In this document: piece after piece, positions 7,912-16,447 of the stretch
How positions within the stretch are numbered: position 1 is the stretch's first letter
How the letters are laid out: every line of letters begins with the position of its first letter
Source of the DNA: an uncultured Clostridia bacterium
GTDB lineage: Bacteria > Bacillota > Clostridia > Christensenellales > Aristaeellaceae
Direction: 5' to 3'
Assembly: GCA_934630705.1 (NCBI GenBank)
Contig: CAKTWP010000006.1
Coordinates: forward strand, 62,001-126,000
DNA: 64,000 nucleotides
The notes under the pieces: model-generated
What the model was told of the DNA's origin: nothing
The model's input: only the letters and a program-made list of their open reading frames with translations
Databases searched by the model: none
Translations under genes and position numbers: made by a program

Positions 7912-9078
7912 TCACTCCCATTCCATCGGATAATTGGTCACGGCATAATCCAGCTTCTTGGAATTGCTTTTTAGGGTGTTGATCACGGTGGTGATATTGG
8001 ATTGATCGGTGAGGGGGGTGATGGCGAAGTCGTTGTAATCCTTCCGGGAGGAAATGCGGCAGGGAATGATTCGGAAGGAATTGCCCGTCACCTGGCCGTC
8101 CTTCATCTTGATCCGCGTCTGGAAAATGAAGGTGAACATATCGCTGGGCTTGTTATTGCCCGCGAAGGAGCAATTGGCCAGCGAATAGACGATATACTTG
8201 CCATTATAGCATTCGATGGGATTGATGCGGTGGCTGTGATGCCCCAGCACCAGATCGGCCCCCGCGTCCACTGCGGCACGGCCCAGCATGATCTGATTGC
8301 TTTTGGGGGCATAGTCCAGCTCGTCGCCCCAATGGAAGGACACGATCACCAGATCGCAGGTTTCCCTGGCGGTGGCGATGTCCGCCGCCACCACGTCCTT
8401 GAGCTGCTCGGAGGAGATGGGCTGGTTCAGGGTCTGATAGGCCAGCATGGCGATTTTCAGCCCCTGAGCTTCATAAACGCCCATGTGATCCGCATTGCTC
8501 CAGACCACCCCGGCGCTTTCCATGGCGGCGATGGTGGAGGCGACGCCGTCGTCCCCAAAGTCGCCCACATGGTTGTTTTCCATGGTCACGGCTTCCACAC
8601 TGTTGTCCGTCAGCGCCGTCACATAGCTGGTGGGCGCCAGAAACAGGAAGCTGTTGTTTTTCTTATTGGAGGGGATGGAATAGGAATCCGCCAGCACGCC
8701 CTCGAAATTGGCGATGGTCAGATCATCGGATTCGAAAATATCCTTCACGTTACGGAAGATGAAGTTAATGTCGCCATCCTGCTTTTGCAGCTCTTTTTCG
8801 AAGATGGACGTGCCGTTGTGCTGCACGTTGCGGCCGATGGTCACATCGCCCACGGCGGTAATGGTCACCATCACGCTGCCATCCGCCTGCAGCGCAGGGG
8901 TGGGGGAAGGCTGGGGGGTGGCCTCCGGGCCGGACGTGGCCCCGGGATCGAGTATGGGCGCGGCGGTGGCGGTGTTTTGCAGCGCGTTCAGGGAGATTTC
9001 TTCCTCCGCCTGAACGGCCAGCACGCACAGGGTGAGCAGCATGGCGAGCACCAGCAGAGCAGACCAGATTTTACGCAT
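7912..9078 (-). CDS. CapA-family (PgsA-like) secreted metallophosphatase-fold protein
   Basis: The 388-residue protein starts with a signal peptide (basic start, then hydrophobic LLVLAMLLTLCVLAVQA) and a Pro/Thr-rich linker to about residue 68. The PGA_cap domain follows: AVGDVTIGRN, ANFEGVLAD, ENNHVGDFG and LVLGHHSHRI line up with the metal-site motifs of CapA. Such proteins are linked to poly-gamma-glutamate capsule synthesis or other surface polymers, but no capB/capC genes are nearby, so the substrate is unknown. The start has an AAGGAGGA site. It lies 33 nt after the aminotransferase gene. Confidence 0.85.
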   Translation of the reverse strand: MRKIWSALLVLAMLLTLCVLAVQAEEEISLNALQNTATAAPILDPGATSGPEATPQPSPTPALQADGSVMVTITAVGDVTIGRNVQHNGTSIFEKELQKQDGDINFIFRNVKDIFESDDLTIANFEGVLADSYSIPSNKKNNSFLFLAPTSYVTALTDNSVEAVTMENNHVGDFGDDGVASTIAAMESAGVVWSNADHMGVYEAQGLKIAMLAYQTLNQPISSEQLKDVVAADIATARETCDLVIVSFHWGDELDYAPKSNQIMLGRAAVDAGADLVLGHHSHRINPIECYNGKYIVYSLANCSFAGNNKPSDMFTFIFQTRIKMKDGQVTGNSFRIIPCRISSRKDYNDFAITPLTDQSNITTVINTLKSNSKKLDYAVTNYPMEWE

Positions 9079-9122
9079 GATTCCTCCTTGGGTTCATGGG
9101 ATGCAGCCCCGATGAAGCTGCG

Positions 9123-10295
9123 TTAAAGCGATTGGATAAACTGCGCCATCCGATCGAAGGCTTCCAGCATGCGCTGCAGATCGGTGGCATAGCAGCAGCG
9201 GATATGCCCCGCGCCCCGGCTGCCGAAAGCGTCGCCGGGCACGCAGACCACCTTTTTCTCCCGCAGCAGCCTTGTGCAGAATTCTTCGCTGGAAAGGCCG
9301 GTGGACTGAATGGAAGGGAAGCAGTAAAACGCGCCCCGGGGCTCAAAGCAGCTCAGCCCCATTTTGTGAAACGCATCCAGCATCACCCGCCGCCGCCGGT
9401 CATAGCTGCTGCGCATGGCGGCAATGTCTTCATAATCGTTTTCCCGGCCCCGGCGCAGCGCCTGCTCCCCGGCCACCTGGGCCTGACGGGGGGCGCACAT
9501 GATGGCGTACTGATGAATCTTGTTCATCTCATAGAGAATATCTTTGGGCGCGCAGGCGAAGCCCAGCCGCCAGCCGGTCATGGCGAAAGCCTTGGAAAAG
9601 CCGTTGATGGTGACCGTGCGCTCCTTCATGCCCGGCAGGGAAGCAAAGGCCGCCCGTTCACCCGCATAGGTCAGCTCTCCATAGATTTCATCGCTGATTA
9701 CCAGCAGATCATGGGCGCTGGCCACCTGGGCAATGGCCGCCATCTGCTCCCGGTTCATCACCGCACCGGTAGGATTATTGGGATAGGGAAACACCACCGC
9801 CCGGGTTTTGGGCGTGATGGCCGCTTCCAGCGCATCGGCAGTCAGACGGAATTCGTCCTCCGCTTTCGTGGCCACCGGCACGGGCACGCCGCCTGCAAAG
9901 GTGATGCAGGGGGCGTAGCTCACGTATCCGGGGTCGGGCAGAATCACTTCATCCCCCGGCTGAATGCACACCCGCAGCGCCAGATCAATGGCCTCGCTGG
10001 CGCCCACCGTGACCATGATTTCCTGCTCCGGATCATAGGATACGCCGAAGCGCTTTTCCAGATACAGCGCAATTTCCCGGCGCAGAGACAGCAAACCGCG
10101 ATTGGGGGTATACTGGGTTTCGCCGTCCAGCAGGCTGTCGATGGCAGCATTGCGGATATGATAGGGCGTGACGAAGTCCGGCTCGCCCACGCCCAGAGAA
10201 ATGGCATCCTTCATGGTGCCGGCCACGTCAAAGAACCGGCGGATGCCGCTGGGGGGAACGGCCGCCACCCGGGGCGAAACAAACCGGCTGCTCAC
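9123..10295 (-). CDS. class I/II pyridoxal-phosphate aminotransferase (aspartate aminotransferase family)
   Basis: The 390-residue length and motifs fit fold-type I aminotransferases. GVGEPDFVTP, YPNNPTGAV and the lysine in INGFSKAFAMTGWRLG (the PLP Schiff base) are visible, as is the C-terminal IRCCYAT segment with the substrate-carboxylate Arg. The start is GTG at 10295, overlapping the Lrp stop by 4 nt (GTGA), so the two are translationally coupled. Pairing with an Lrp regulator suggests a role in amino-acid metabolism, but the substrate cannot be fixed from sequence. Confidence 0.9.
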   Translation of the reverse strand: MSSRFVSPRVAAVPPSGIRRFFDVAGTMKDAISLGVGEPDFVTPYHIRNAAIDSLLDGETQYTPNRGLLSLRREIALYLEKRFGVSYDPEQEIMVTVGASEAIDLALRVCIQPGDEVILPDPGYVSYAPCITFAGGVPVPVATKAEDEFRLTADALEAAITPKTRAVVFPYPNNPTGAVMNREQMAAIAQVASAHDLLVISDEIYGELTYAGERAAFASLPGMKERTVTINGFSKAFAMTGWRLGFACAPKDILYEMNKIHQYAIMCAPRQAQVAGEQALRRGRENDYEDIAAMRSSYDRRRRVMLDAFHKMGLSCFEPRGAFYCFPSIQSTGLSSEEFCTRLLREKKVVCVPGDAFGSRGAGHIRCCYATDLQRMLEAFDRMAQFIQSL

Positions 10296-10783
10296 AGCGT
10301 CACCGCCATTCGCTTATCACTGCTTTCGCCCACGAAGATCACGCCGTCCTGCTTATAGCGCTTGAGCACAAAGCTGGTGGCCGTGCCGGTGACGGTATCC
10401 AGCGGGCTGAGCTTTTCAGATACAAACAGGGCCAGCTCCTTGAGCGTGCGCGCTTCCACCAGCACCAGCAGATCATAGCTGCCGCTCATGAGATACACGC
10501 TTTTGACTTCCTCAAATCGGTAAATGCGCCCCGCAATGGCGTCAAAGCCCATGTCCCGCTGGGGCGTGACCTTTACCTCGATCATTGCCTCCACCCGTTC
10601 CCGGTCGGTCCGATCCCAGTTAATCACGGGGGAATACTGCAGGATCACCCGCTCCTGCTCCAGCTCGTCAATGGCCTGCGCCACCTGCTCCAGCGTCGCC
10701 CCGGTCATCACGGCGATGCGCTCCAGCGGCTGGCGGCAGTCCTCGGACAGAATCTCCAGAATCTGCATTTTCAGAGACTGCAT
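10292..10783 (-). CDS. Lrp/AsnC-family transcriptional regulator
   Basis: The 163-residue protein has an N-terminal winged helix-turn-helix (residues 1-55) and a C-terminal RAM ligand-binding domain containing VYLMSGSYDLLVLVEA. The ATG at 10783 was chosen because GGAGGTGG precedes it by 9 nt and the family begins there. The next gene is an aminotransferase overlapping by 4 nt, the common pairing in Clostridia, so it probably senses an amino acid related to that enzyme's substrate. Confidence 0.88.
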   Translation of the reverse strand: MQSLKMQILEILSEDCRQPLERIAVMTGATLEQVAQAIDELEQERVILQYSPVINWDRTDRERVEAMIEVKVTPQRDMGFDAIAGRIYRFEEVKSVYLMSGSYDLLVLVEARTLKELALFVSEKLSPLDTVTGTATSFVLKRYKQDGVIFVGESSDKRMAVTL

Positions 10784-10808
10784 ATGCTTTCCACCTCCAG
10801 CTTCTTGA

Positions 10809-12572
10809 TTAGCCCAGCAGCTCATCCGCCAGGGCGATGAATTCATCGATTTCCTTTTCGTAAACCCGCAGGGAGGAACGCCAGAAATCTACGCTGCGCA
10901 CATCGATGCCTACGCTGGCCGCCACATCGGCGATCATCCCGGAGCCGCAGGAGCGCAGCAGCTGGTTATACTTGGGCACAAAATCCGCGCCCTTTTCCTG
11001 ATACTGGGCAAACACGCCTGCGCCGAACAGCTGACCAAAGGCGTAGGGGAAGTTGTAGAACGCCAGGCCGCTGATATAATAATGGCTCTTGCAGGCCCAC
11101 ATATAGGGATGACGCAGCTGGGGATCCAGCCCATTGCCATAGCTCTGCTCCTGAGCATCCAGCATGATTTCCTTGAGCTCGCCCACGGACAGGGTGTGAT
11201 CCTTCCGCCGCTCAATCACTTCAGTTTCAAACAGATACCGGCTCAGAATATCCACAATGGTCTGGGTGGTTTCCATCAGGTTGCCTTCCAGCAGACTCAG
11301 CTTTTCCTTTTTATCCGCCTGGGCCATGGCCGCGTTGGCCAGCAGGGTTTCGTTGAAAATGGACGCGGTTTCCGCCAGGGGCATGGGCGCATCGGTCATG
11401 CTCAGGGGGAGCCCCATCATGCAATGATTATGCCAGGCATGGCCCAGCTCATGGGCCAGAGTGCTCACATCGGAGAAGGAACCGGCGAAATTGGTGAGGA
11501 TCCGGCTCTGGTCAATGCCCGCCAGCTCGGAGCAGAACGCGCCGCCGCCCTTGCCTTCCCGGGGGAATACATCGATCCACCGGTTTTCAAAGGCTTCGTC
11601 GATGAATTTGCCCATGTCCGGGGTGAATTTGCTCATTTCATAGATCAGCTTTTCCCGGGCTTCTTCGATGGTGTAATGCTTGGGGGTATAGCCCGCGGGC
11701 GCGATGGGCGCAAACAGATCATAGAAGGGGATGCCGTTCTTATGCCCCAGGATTTCGCCCTTCTTGCGCAGATACCGGCGGAAGGCGGGCAGGGATTCCT
11801 TCATGGCGGTGAGCATGGCGTCCAGGGTGGCCCGGTCCATATTGGAGTTAAAGAGGGTCTGATCCAGAATGGAATCGAAATGCTCGGCCTGGATGGTGGT
11901 CAGCCCTTCGCCCTTGATGCCGTTCAGACAGGCGGCCATGGGGATTTCAATCTTGGCATAGGAAGCCAGCTCGGCTTCGTATGCGTCCTTGCGTACCTGA
12001 GGATCAGGGTCATAGGCCAGCGCCCGGGCGGCGGCCAGGGGGATCTGCTCGCCCCGGTAATCCACCATCAACGTCGCGTCCAGCTTATCCCGCAGGGTGG
12101 AGAAAGCATCGCCGCCGGTGAGGGACATTTTCAGCATCCATTCTTCAATGGCAGGATCCATCAAATGGGCGGCTTCTTCCCTGGTGTGCTCCAGCACAAA
12201 GCGCACCTTTTGCAGCTTTTCGCTCTTTTCAATCAGCGCATCGAGGTGATCGATGCCGCCCACATAACGCACAAAAGCGGAGCTGAGCAGCGAAATCTGC
12301 ACCCGGTAATTCATCAGCTTGTCCATCAGCTGCTGGGCGCGCTCGTTGGAAGCGTCGGTGGCCAGCGTCAGGCTGGCAAAGCCGCCCAGATGGCCGGAAA
12401 GCAGCCGGATTTCCTCCATGGCCGCCATCATGTTTTCCAGCGCCGTCTGCGGGTCGCCCTGCATCAGGCCCTTCGCGTTTTCCACGGTCTGCTGCAGTCT
12501 GGCAAAATCCGCGGCAATTTTCGGATCGTCAAAATCCCGATAAAGGATGCTCAAATCCCAGGTCCATTCCAT
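10809..12572 (-). CDS. pepF: M3-family oligoendopeptidase PepF
   Basis: The 587-residue cytoplasmic zinc peptidase hydrolyses short peptides. The active site is LAHELGHAWH (HExxH) near residue 389, and the third ligand Glu lies about 25 residues later in APMPLAETASIFNE. The length is typical of PepF (about 600). GGAGGAAATG precedes the ATG. It is the second gene of the operon, 20 nt after the GntR gene, and may supply amino acids by peptide turnover. Confidence 0.93.
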   Translation of the reverse strand: MEWTWDLSILYRDFDDPKIAADFARLQQTVENAKGLMQGDPQTALENMMAAMEEIRLLSGHLGGFASLTLATDASNERAQQLMDKLMNYRVQISLLSSAFVRYVGGIDHLDALIEKSEKLQKVRFVLEHTREEAAHLMDPAIEEWMLKMSLTGGDAFSTLRDKLDATLMVDYRGEQIPLAAARALAYDPDPQVRKDAYEAELASYAKIEIPMAACLNGIKGEGLTTIQAEHFDSILDQTLFNSNMDRATLDAMLTAMKESLPAFRRYLRKKGEILGHKNGIPFYDLFAPIAPAGYTPKHYTIEEAREKLIYEMSKFTPDMGKFIDEAFENRWIDVFPREGKGGGAFCSELAGIDQSRILTNFAGSFSDVSTLAHELGHAWHNHCMMGLPLSMTDAPMPLAETASIFNETLLANAAMAQADKKEKLSLLEGNLMETTQTIVDILSRYLFETEVIERRKDHTLSVGELKEIMLDAQEQSYGNGLDPQLRHPYMWACKSHYYISGLAFYNFPYAFGQLFGAGVFAQYQEKGADFVPKYNQLLRSCGSGMIADVAASVGIDVRSVDFWRSSLRVYEKEIDEFIALADELLG

Positions 12573-12592
12573 AAATCATTTCCTCCTTTTTT

Positions 12593-13273
12593 TCACTTGA
12601 AGCGGCGCTCGGCCACAGCGGCCAGGCAGGTTTCCTTGCTTTCGTCCAGATGATGCTGCATCAGGCGCTTGAGCCCTTCCAGATCCCGGTTTTCCAGCAT
12701 GGAAAGCATTTCGTGGTGCTCCAGATGGGCATTGGACCGGCGCACGATGCTGGCGATGGTCATGGCGGAGAAACGGATGATATAATCCTCCTGGCTGTCA
12801 ATCACCCGCAGAATCCGCAGCTTATCGGACAGATGCTCGATGGTGCTGTGGAAAGCGCGGTTGAGCACGGCCAGCTGATCCGCATCGGCCTTTTCCTGGG
12901 CCAGATCCATGTCCCGCAGAATGGCGCGGAGTTTTTGCAGCGCGTCCTCATTCACGTTGGCCACGATGGAGGGCAAAAGCAGCATCATCATGGCGTTGCG
13001 GATGGTAAAGATCTCGTCGATATCATTGATGGTAAAGGCGCGCACCAGCACGCCCCGATGCAGCACATATTCCACCAGTCCGTCCCGCTCCAGCTTCCGC
13101 AGCGCTTCCCGCAGGGGCGTGCGGCTGATATGCAGCTTTTCAGCATACGCCGTTTCCACGATGCGGGAGCCGGCGGGGATTTCGCCGGTAATAATGGCAT
13201 GCTTGAGCTGCTCATAGGCGATGTCCCGGATGGGACGGCAATCTTCCGTTGGCGCTAAGGACTGGTAGGTCAC
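12593..13273 (-). CDS. GntR-family (FadR subfamily) transcriptional regulator
   Basis: Residues 15-80 form the GntR winged helix (ISRTPLREALRKLERDGLV), and the rest is an all-helical FCD effector domain with Asp/His ligands such as NRAFHSTIEHLS. The start is GTG at 13273 with GAGGGGG upstream. The ATG at 13306 is not credible because the promoter places transcription start at about 13305. It is the first gene of a seven-gene operon and probably autoregulatory, since a palindrome overlaps the start of transcription. The effector is unknown; FCD domains often bind small organic acids. Confidence 0.88.
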   Translation of the reverse strand: MTYQSLAPTEDCRPIRDIAYEQLKHAIITGEIPAGSRIVETAYAEKLHISRTPLREALRKLERDGLVEYVLHRGVLVRAFTINDIDEIFTIRNAMMMLLLPSIVANVNEDALQKLRAILRDMDLAQEKADADQLAVLNRAFHSTIEHLSDKLRILRVIDSQEDYIIRFSAMTIASIVRRSNAHLEHHEMLSMLENRDLEGLKRLMQHHLDESKETCLAAVAERRFK

Positions 13274-13294
13274 GCAAATTCCCCCTCGGCAGAG

Positions 13295-13340
13295 ATACGT
13301 ATACATTATTTATAATACCGTTCTTCCGGCGCGATGTCAA
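13295..13340 (-). promoter_or_regulatory. consensus promoter and candidate GntR operator
   Basis: On the minus strand a perfect TTGACA (13335-13340) is separated by 17 nt from TATTAT (13312-13317). The palindrome ATACGTAT (13295-13302), overlapping GTATAC (13299-13304), sits at the predicted start of transcription, where a repressor would block RNA polymerase. Confidence 0.8.
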
Positions 13341-13400
13341 GAATATTGCCCTTTTCCGTGGATTTTTTACGTTTCCCGGCGCTCGGATGGCCGCGGCTTA

Positions 13401-13409
13401 TGGTATAAT
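13401..13409 (+). promoter_or_regulatory. extended -10 promoter of comFC
   Basis: TGGTATAAT is a TGn-extended -10 element with TATAAT at 13404-13409. No good -35 is present 17 nt upstream. Confidence 0.55.
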
Positions 13410-13461
13410 AAGGGAGAACATGCAGGCCGGTTTATGAGAGACGGCAAAATCGCTGGCAGGC

Positions 13462-14232
13462 ATGATCGATGAAAGCGGTAGGGAAGTGAACCACATGGGC
13501 GGAGGCTGGGGCAGGCTGCGGGAAGCGATGCTGGAGCTTTTATATCCCACGGCGGCCAACTGCCTTTGCTGCGGGGAGGCGCGGCGGGTAAGCCCGGTGG
13601 ATTGCCTGTGCGATCGCTGCCGGGCAGAGCTGAAGCGATGGCTTGTGCCGGCGGCGGCCTGCAATCGCTGCCTGTCCCCGGTGCGGCAGGGCCAGTGGTG
13701 CGCCCTGTGCGCTTCGCCGGTGATGCGCTGCATCCATCGGGTTTACGCGCCCTTTTGCTATGGCGGGCCGGTGCGTAGACTGATCCACGCTTTCAAGTTC
13801 GATGCCTGCGATGAAGCGCTGTATACCCTTTGCGGAGCCATGGCCGCGGCGTTGATGGATCGGGATTTCGACTGCATCGTGCCCGTGCCGCTGCATCCCC
13901 GGCGGCAGCGGGAACGGGGCGCGAATCAGGCGCTGCTGCTGGCCAGAGGGCTGGCAGGGGAGACGGGCATTCCCGTGCAGGAGCTGCTGGAGCGGGTTTC
14001 TTTCCATAAGCCCCAAAGCCTGCTCCAGGGCGGCCAGCGCCGGGAAAACGTGAAAAACGCCTTTCGCTGCACAGGCGATGCAACGGGGCTGAAAATCCTG
14101 CTGCTGGACGATGTGCGCACTTCCGGCTCCACCGCCGACGCCTGTGCCCGTGCATTGACCCAGGCCGGGGCCGCGCAGGTGGATTTGTGCGTGTGCGCGG
14201 TGGTGTATCGCAGGCAGAAGCGGCGTTCATAA
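13462..14232 (+). CDS. comFC: ComFC-like phosphoribosyltransferase-domain protein
   Basis: The 256-residue protein starts with a zinc-ribbon-like region (CLCCGE, CLCDRC and CNRC/CALC pairs within residues 34-92) followed by a type I phosphoribosyltransferase fold with the PRPP loop ILLLDDVRTSGSTADACA near residue 214. In naturally competent bacteria ComFC acts in DNA uptake with ComFA; the enzymatic role of the PRT domain is unclear. ATG at 13462 has a poor ribosome-binding site. ATG at 13495 after AGGGAAG is an equally good start. No comFA lies beside it. Confidence 0.85.
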   Translation: MIDESGREVNHMGGGWGRLREAMLELLYPTAANCLCCGEARRVSPVDCLCDRCRAELKRWLVPAAACNRCLSPVRQGQWCALCASPVMRCIHRVYAPFCYGGPVRRLIHAFKFDACDEALYTLCGAMAAALMDRDFDCIVPVPLHPRRQRERGANQALLLARGLAGETGIPVQELLERVSFHKPQSLLQGGQRRENVKNAFRCTGDATGLKILLLDDVRTSGSTADACARALTQAGAAQVDLCVCAVVYRRQKRRS

Positions 14233-14405
14233 TGCAGCAAAAGAAAAAATGTTTCGTTTCCTCGAATCCTTCCCTTTTCCCGCCCGCGCGCTTGCCTTTC
14301 TCCCGGAATTATTCATGCTCTGTTCAAACTTTTTTCATATTGATTTCGTAAGCTATAACCGTGGACGGGAAATCGTCCACCCTCTCTCCCCTTCTTATAG
14401 GCAGG

Positions 14406-14437
14406 GCCCACGGAACTGAAAAAGCGCCGTGGGCTTT
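14406..14437 (+). terminator. rho-independent terminator downstream of comFC
   Basis: GCCCACGG (14406-14413) pairs with CCGTGGGC (14427-14434), and TTTG follows. It lies 174 nt after the comFC stop. The sequence in between (14233-14405) holds no recognisable gene or RNA. Confidence 0.5.
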
Positions 14438-14525
14438 GTCTCTTTCAGGGAAACACAGCAGGTTTCATGGGGAAACGAAACCGAACGGGCATCGCCGGAG
14501 ACCTCCTTGCCGGCTTTGCGCAGGA

Positions 14526-14554
14526 AGGCGCGGAAACAGCAGCCGCGCCTTTTT
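14526..14554 (+). terminator. second hairpin with T-run before the esterase promoter
   Basis: AGGCGCGG (14526-14533) pairs with CCGCGCCT (14543-14550) and is followed by TTTT. It would insulate the next promoter. The sequence before it (14460-14510) carries GGTTTC and GAAACC arms resembling a worn copy of the window's hairpin repeats. Confidence 0.6.
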
Positions 14555-14568
14555 GCGTGCATAAGCGC

Positions 14569-14597
14569 TTGCCCTTTACCCAAGGGCCTGCTATAAT
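14569..14597 (+). promoter_or_regulatory. sigma-A promoter of the esterase-Nudix pair
   Basis: TTGCCC (14569-14574), 17-nt spacer, TATAAT (14592-14597). The esterase ATG follows about 30 nt downstream. Confidence 0.7.
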
Positions 14598-14626
14598 GGA
14601 AGAAAAAACGAAAAGGAGAATCCGCG

Positions 14627-15463
14627 ATGAAACTGACCACGCTGCAAAACAATCCGGCGCTGCTGGGCCTGGCAGAGCAATTTACGGACATTGTCTATTC
14701 CACCGCTACCGGCGTTTCCCTGACGGCCACCATCCTCTGCCCCTGGAAGGCGGATGAAACGGCGCGTCACCCGGCCATCGTATTTGTGCAGGGCAGCGGC
14801 TGGACCTGCCCTAATCCCGGCTATGAGCTGCCCCAGCTGTCGGAATACGCCCGGGCGGGATACGTGGTGATGACCATTCGCCATCGCAGCCGGCTGGAAG
14901 GCCATCCTTTCCCCGCTTTTCTGGAGGACACCAAGTGCGCCATTCGCTTCCTGCGGGCCCATGCGGACAAATATCAGGTGGATCCGGAACGGGTGGCTAT
15001 TTTCGGCACTTCTTCCGGCGGCAACACGGCGCTGCTGGTGGCCATGACGGGGGATGATCCCCGGTATAAGACCGCTGAGTACGGGGAATATTCCGATGCG
15101 GTCTGCTGCATGGTGGAATGCTTCGGGCCCACGTATATGGAGAAAATGGGCTCTGAAGAAAAGAACCGCCAGCTGGTGGAAACCCTGTCCGGCGATCAGG
15201 ACCATGTGGAAACCATGCGGGCCATGAGTCCTTACTGCATCGCCCGAAAGGGGATGGCCTATCCGCCCATGCTGCTTATTCATGGGGATGCGGACACCAT
15301 GGTGCCCTATGAGCAGATGCTGCTGATGGGGGAGAAGCTGGATGAAATCGGCGCGGATGGCCGGATGATCTGCATCCATGACGCGCCCCATGAGGGCAAT
15401 TTCTGGAGCCGGGAGCTGCATCGGCAGATTCTGGCCTTCCTGGATGCCCATATGCTCGCATGA
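14627..15463 (+). CDS. alpha/beta-hydrolase (esterase/acetyl-esterase type)
   Basis: The 278-residue protein has a catalytic triad in the expected order: Ser in FGTSSGGN (about residue 129), Asp in HGDADTMVP and His in HDAPHEGNF. Its closest look is to BD-FAE/esterase-lipase hydrolases that deacetylate sugars or small esters. There is no signal peptide, so it acts in the cytoplasm. AAAAGGAGA precedes the ATG. It overlaps the Nudix gene by 4 nt (ATGA). The substrate is unknown. Confidence 0.85.
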   Translation: MKLTTLQNNPALLGLAEQFTDIVYSTATGVSLTATILCPWKADETARHPAIVFVQGSGWTCPNPGYELPQLSEYARAGYVVMTIRHRSRLEGHPFPAFLEDTKCAIRFLRAHADKYQVDPERVAIFGTSSGGNTALLVAMTGDDPRYKTAEYGEYSDAVCCMVECFGPTYMEKMGSEEKNRQLVETLSGDQDHVETMRAMSPYCIARKGMAYPPMLLIHGDADTMVPYEQMLLMGEKLDEIGADGRMICIHDAPHEGNFWSRELHRQILAFLDAHMLA

Positions 15464-16053
15464 CGCGGCAGGCATTGGAAAACGCCCTGCGCCGCTATCA
15501 CCCCTGGAATGAGCAGGAGGAAGCGGACAGGGCGGTGATGCTGCGGCTTTTGCAGCAGCCGGATATTTTTTTGCGGCAGAATGAGACGGCGCACTTTACC
15601 GCGTCCAGCTGGATCGTGGATGCGGGGCGTCAACGGACGCTGATGGCGTATCATCGAATCTATAACGCCTGGGCCTGGACCGGCGGCCACGCAGACGGGG
15701 AAACCGATCTGCTGGCCGTGGCCCTTCGGGAAGCGGCGGAAGAAACAGGCGTTCACGCCCGGGCAATGAGCCTGGAGATTTTCTCGCTGGAAATCCTTAC
15801 GGTGGACGGCCATGAAAAGCATGGCCGCTATGTGCCCTCCCATCTGCATCTGAACGTGACCTACCTGCTGGAGGCTGATCCCACGGAGCCAATCCGCGCC
15901 AAGGCAGATGAAAATGCCGCCGTGCGCTGGTTCTCGTTGGAGGATGCACTGGAAAACTGCGCGGAGAAATGGATGGTGCGACGGGTTTACAGTAAGCTCA
16001 ATGCCAAGCTGGCGTGCTTTCCGGTTGGAGCGCTTCCTGCAGAGAAGGCGTAG
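15460..16053 (+). CDS. Nudix hydrolase
   Basis: The 197-residue protein carries a complete Nudix box, G-x5-E-x7-REAAEETG, at residues 74-96, which binds the metal that hydrolyses nucleoside-diphosphate-linked compounds. Regions outside the box resemble the NUDIX_4/IDI-like branch. It is coupled to the esterase by a 4-nt overlap. Its 3' end overlaps the convergent ComEA-like gene by 56 nt, which is unusual and may lead to antisense interference. The substrate cannot be predicted. Confidence 0.88.
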   Translation: MTRQALENALRRYHPWNEQEEADRAVMLRLLQQPDIFLRQNETAHFTASSWIVDAGRQRTLMAYHRIYNAWAWTGGHADGETDLLAVALREAAEETGVHARAMSLEIFSLEILTVDGHEKHGRYVPSHLHLNVTYLLEADPTEPIRAKADENAAVRWFSLEDALENCAEKWMVRRVYSKLNAKLACFPVGALPAEKA

Positions 16054-16447
16054 CGGAAGCGGACGGCGGAATCACCGCAATCTGATCCGAAAGGGCCTGG
16101 TATCGCTTTTCCCCGATCCCTGGCACATTCATTAGATCTTCCTTGAAATAGAAGGGCTGCCCGGCGCGGTAATCCACGATGGCCTGCGCCAGCGCCGGGC
16201 CGATGCCCGGCAGCGCCTGCAATTCTTCCGCGCTGGCGGAATTGAGCTCCAATGCGCCGGGCTTGGGGGCGGATGTGGAACGGGCGGGGGAAACCGGCCG
16301 GGCGGCCAACGTGACGGCCGGGTTGCGACGGGCCCGCACGGCCGCGGCGCAGGAAAAGAGCACGATCGCATAAATCAAAAGCCCAATCCATAGGACAAGG
16401 CGCGCTGCAATGCTGCGGCGCGCCTTTCTTTTCGGCTGCTTATTCAT
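15998..16447 (-). CDS. ComEA-like membrane-anchored helix-hairpin-helix protein
   Basis: The 149-residue protein has a basic start, one membrane segment (LVLWIGLLIYAIVLFS) and, at residues 67-127, a ComEA-type double helix-hairpin-helix (LPGIGPALAQAIVDYR and VPGIGEKRYQAL). ComEA binds incoming DNA at the cell surface. It overlaps the stop of the deacetylase gene by 8 nt, so it is the last gene of the repeat-protein operon. No comEC is linked, and a general DNA-binding surface role is also possible. The 25-residue tail after the second hairpin is Pro/Ser/Thr-rich. Confidence 0.82.
   Translation of the reverse strand: MNKQPKRKARRSIAARLVLWIGLLIYAIVLFSCAAAVRARRNPAVTLAARPVSPARSTSAPKPGALELNSASAEELQALPGIGPALAQAIVDYRAGQPFYFKEDLMNVPGIGEKRYQALSDQIAVIPPSASATPSLQEALQPESTPAWH

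Noticed and set aside
13462..14232. comFC as a free purine or pyrimidine phosphoribosyltransferase
   Set aside because: The N-terminal Cys pairs and overall length fit ComFC, not salvage enzymes.
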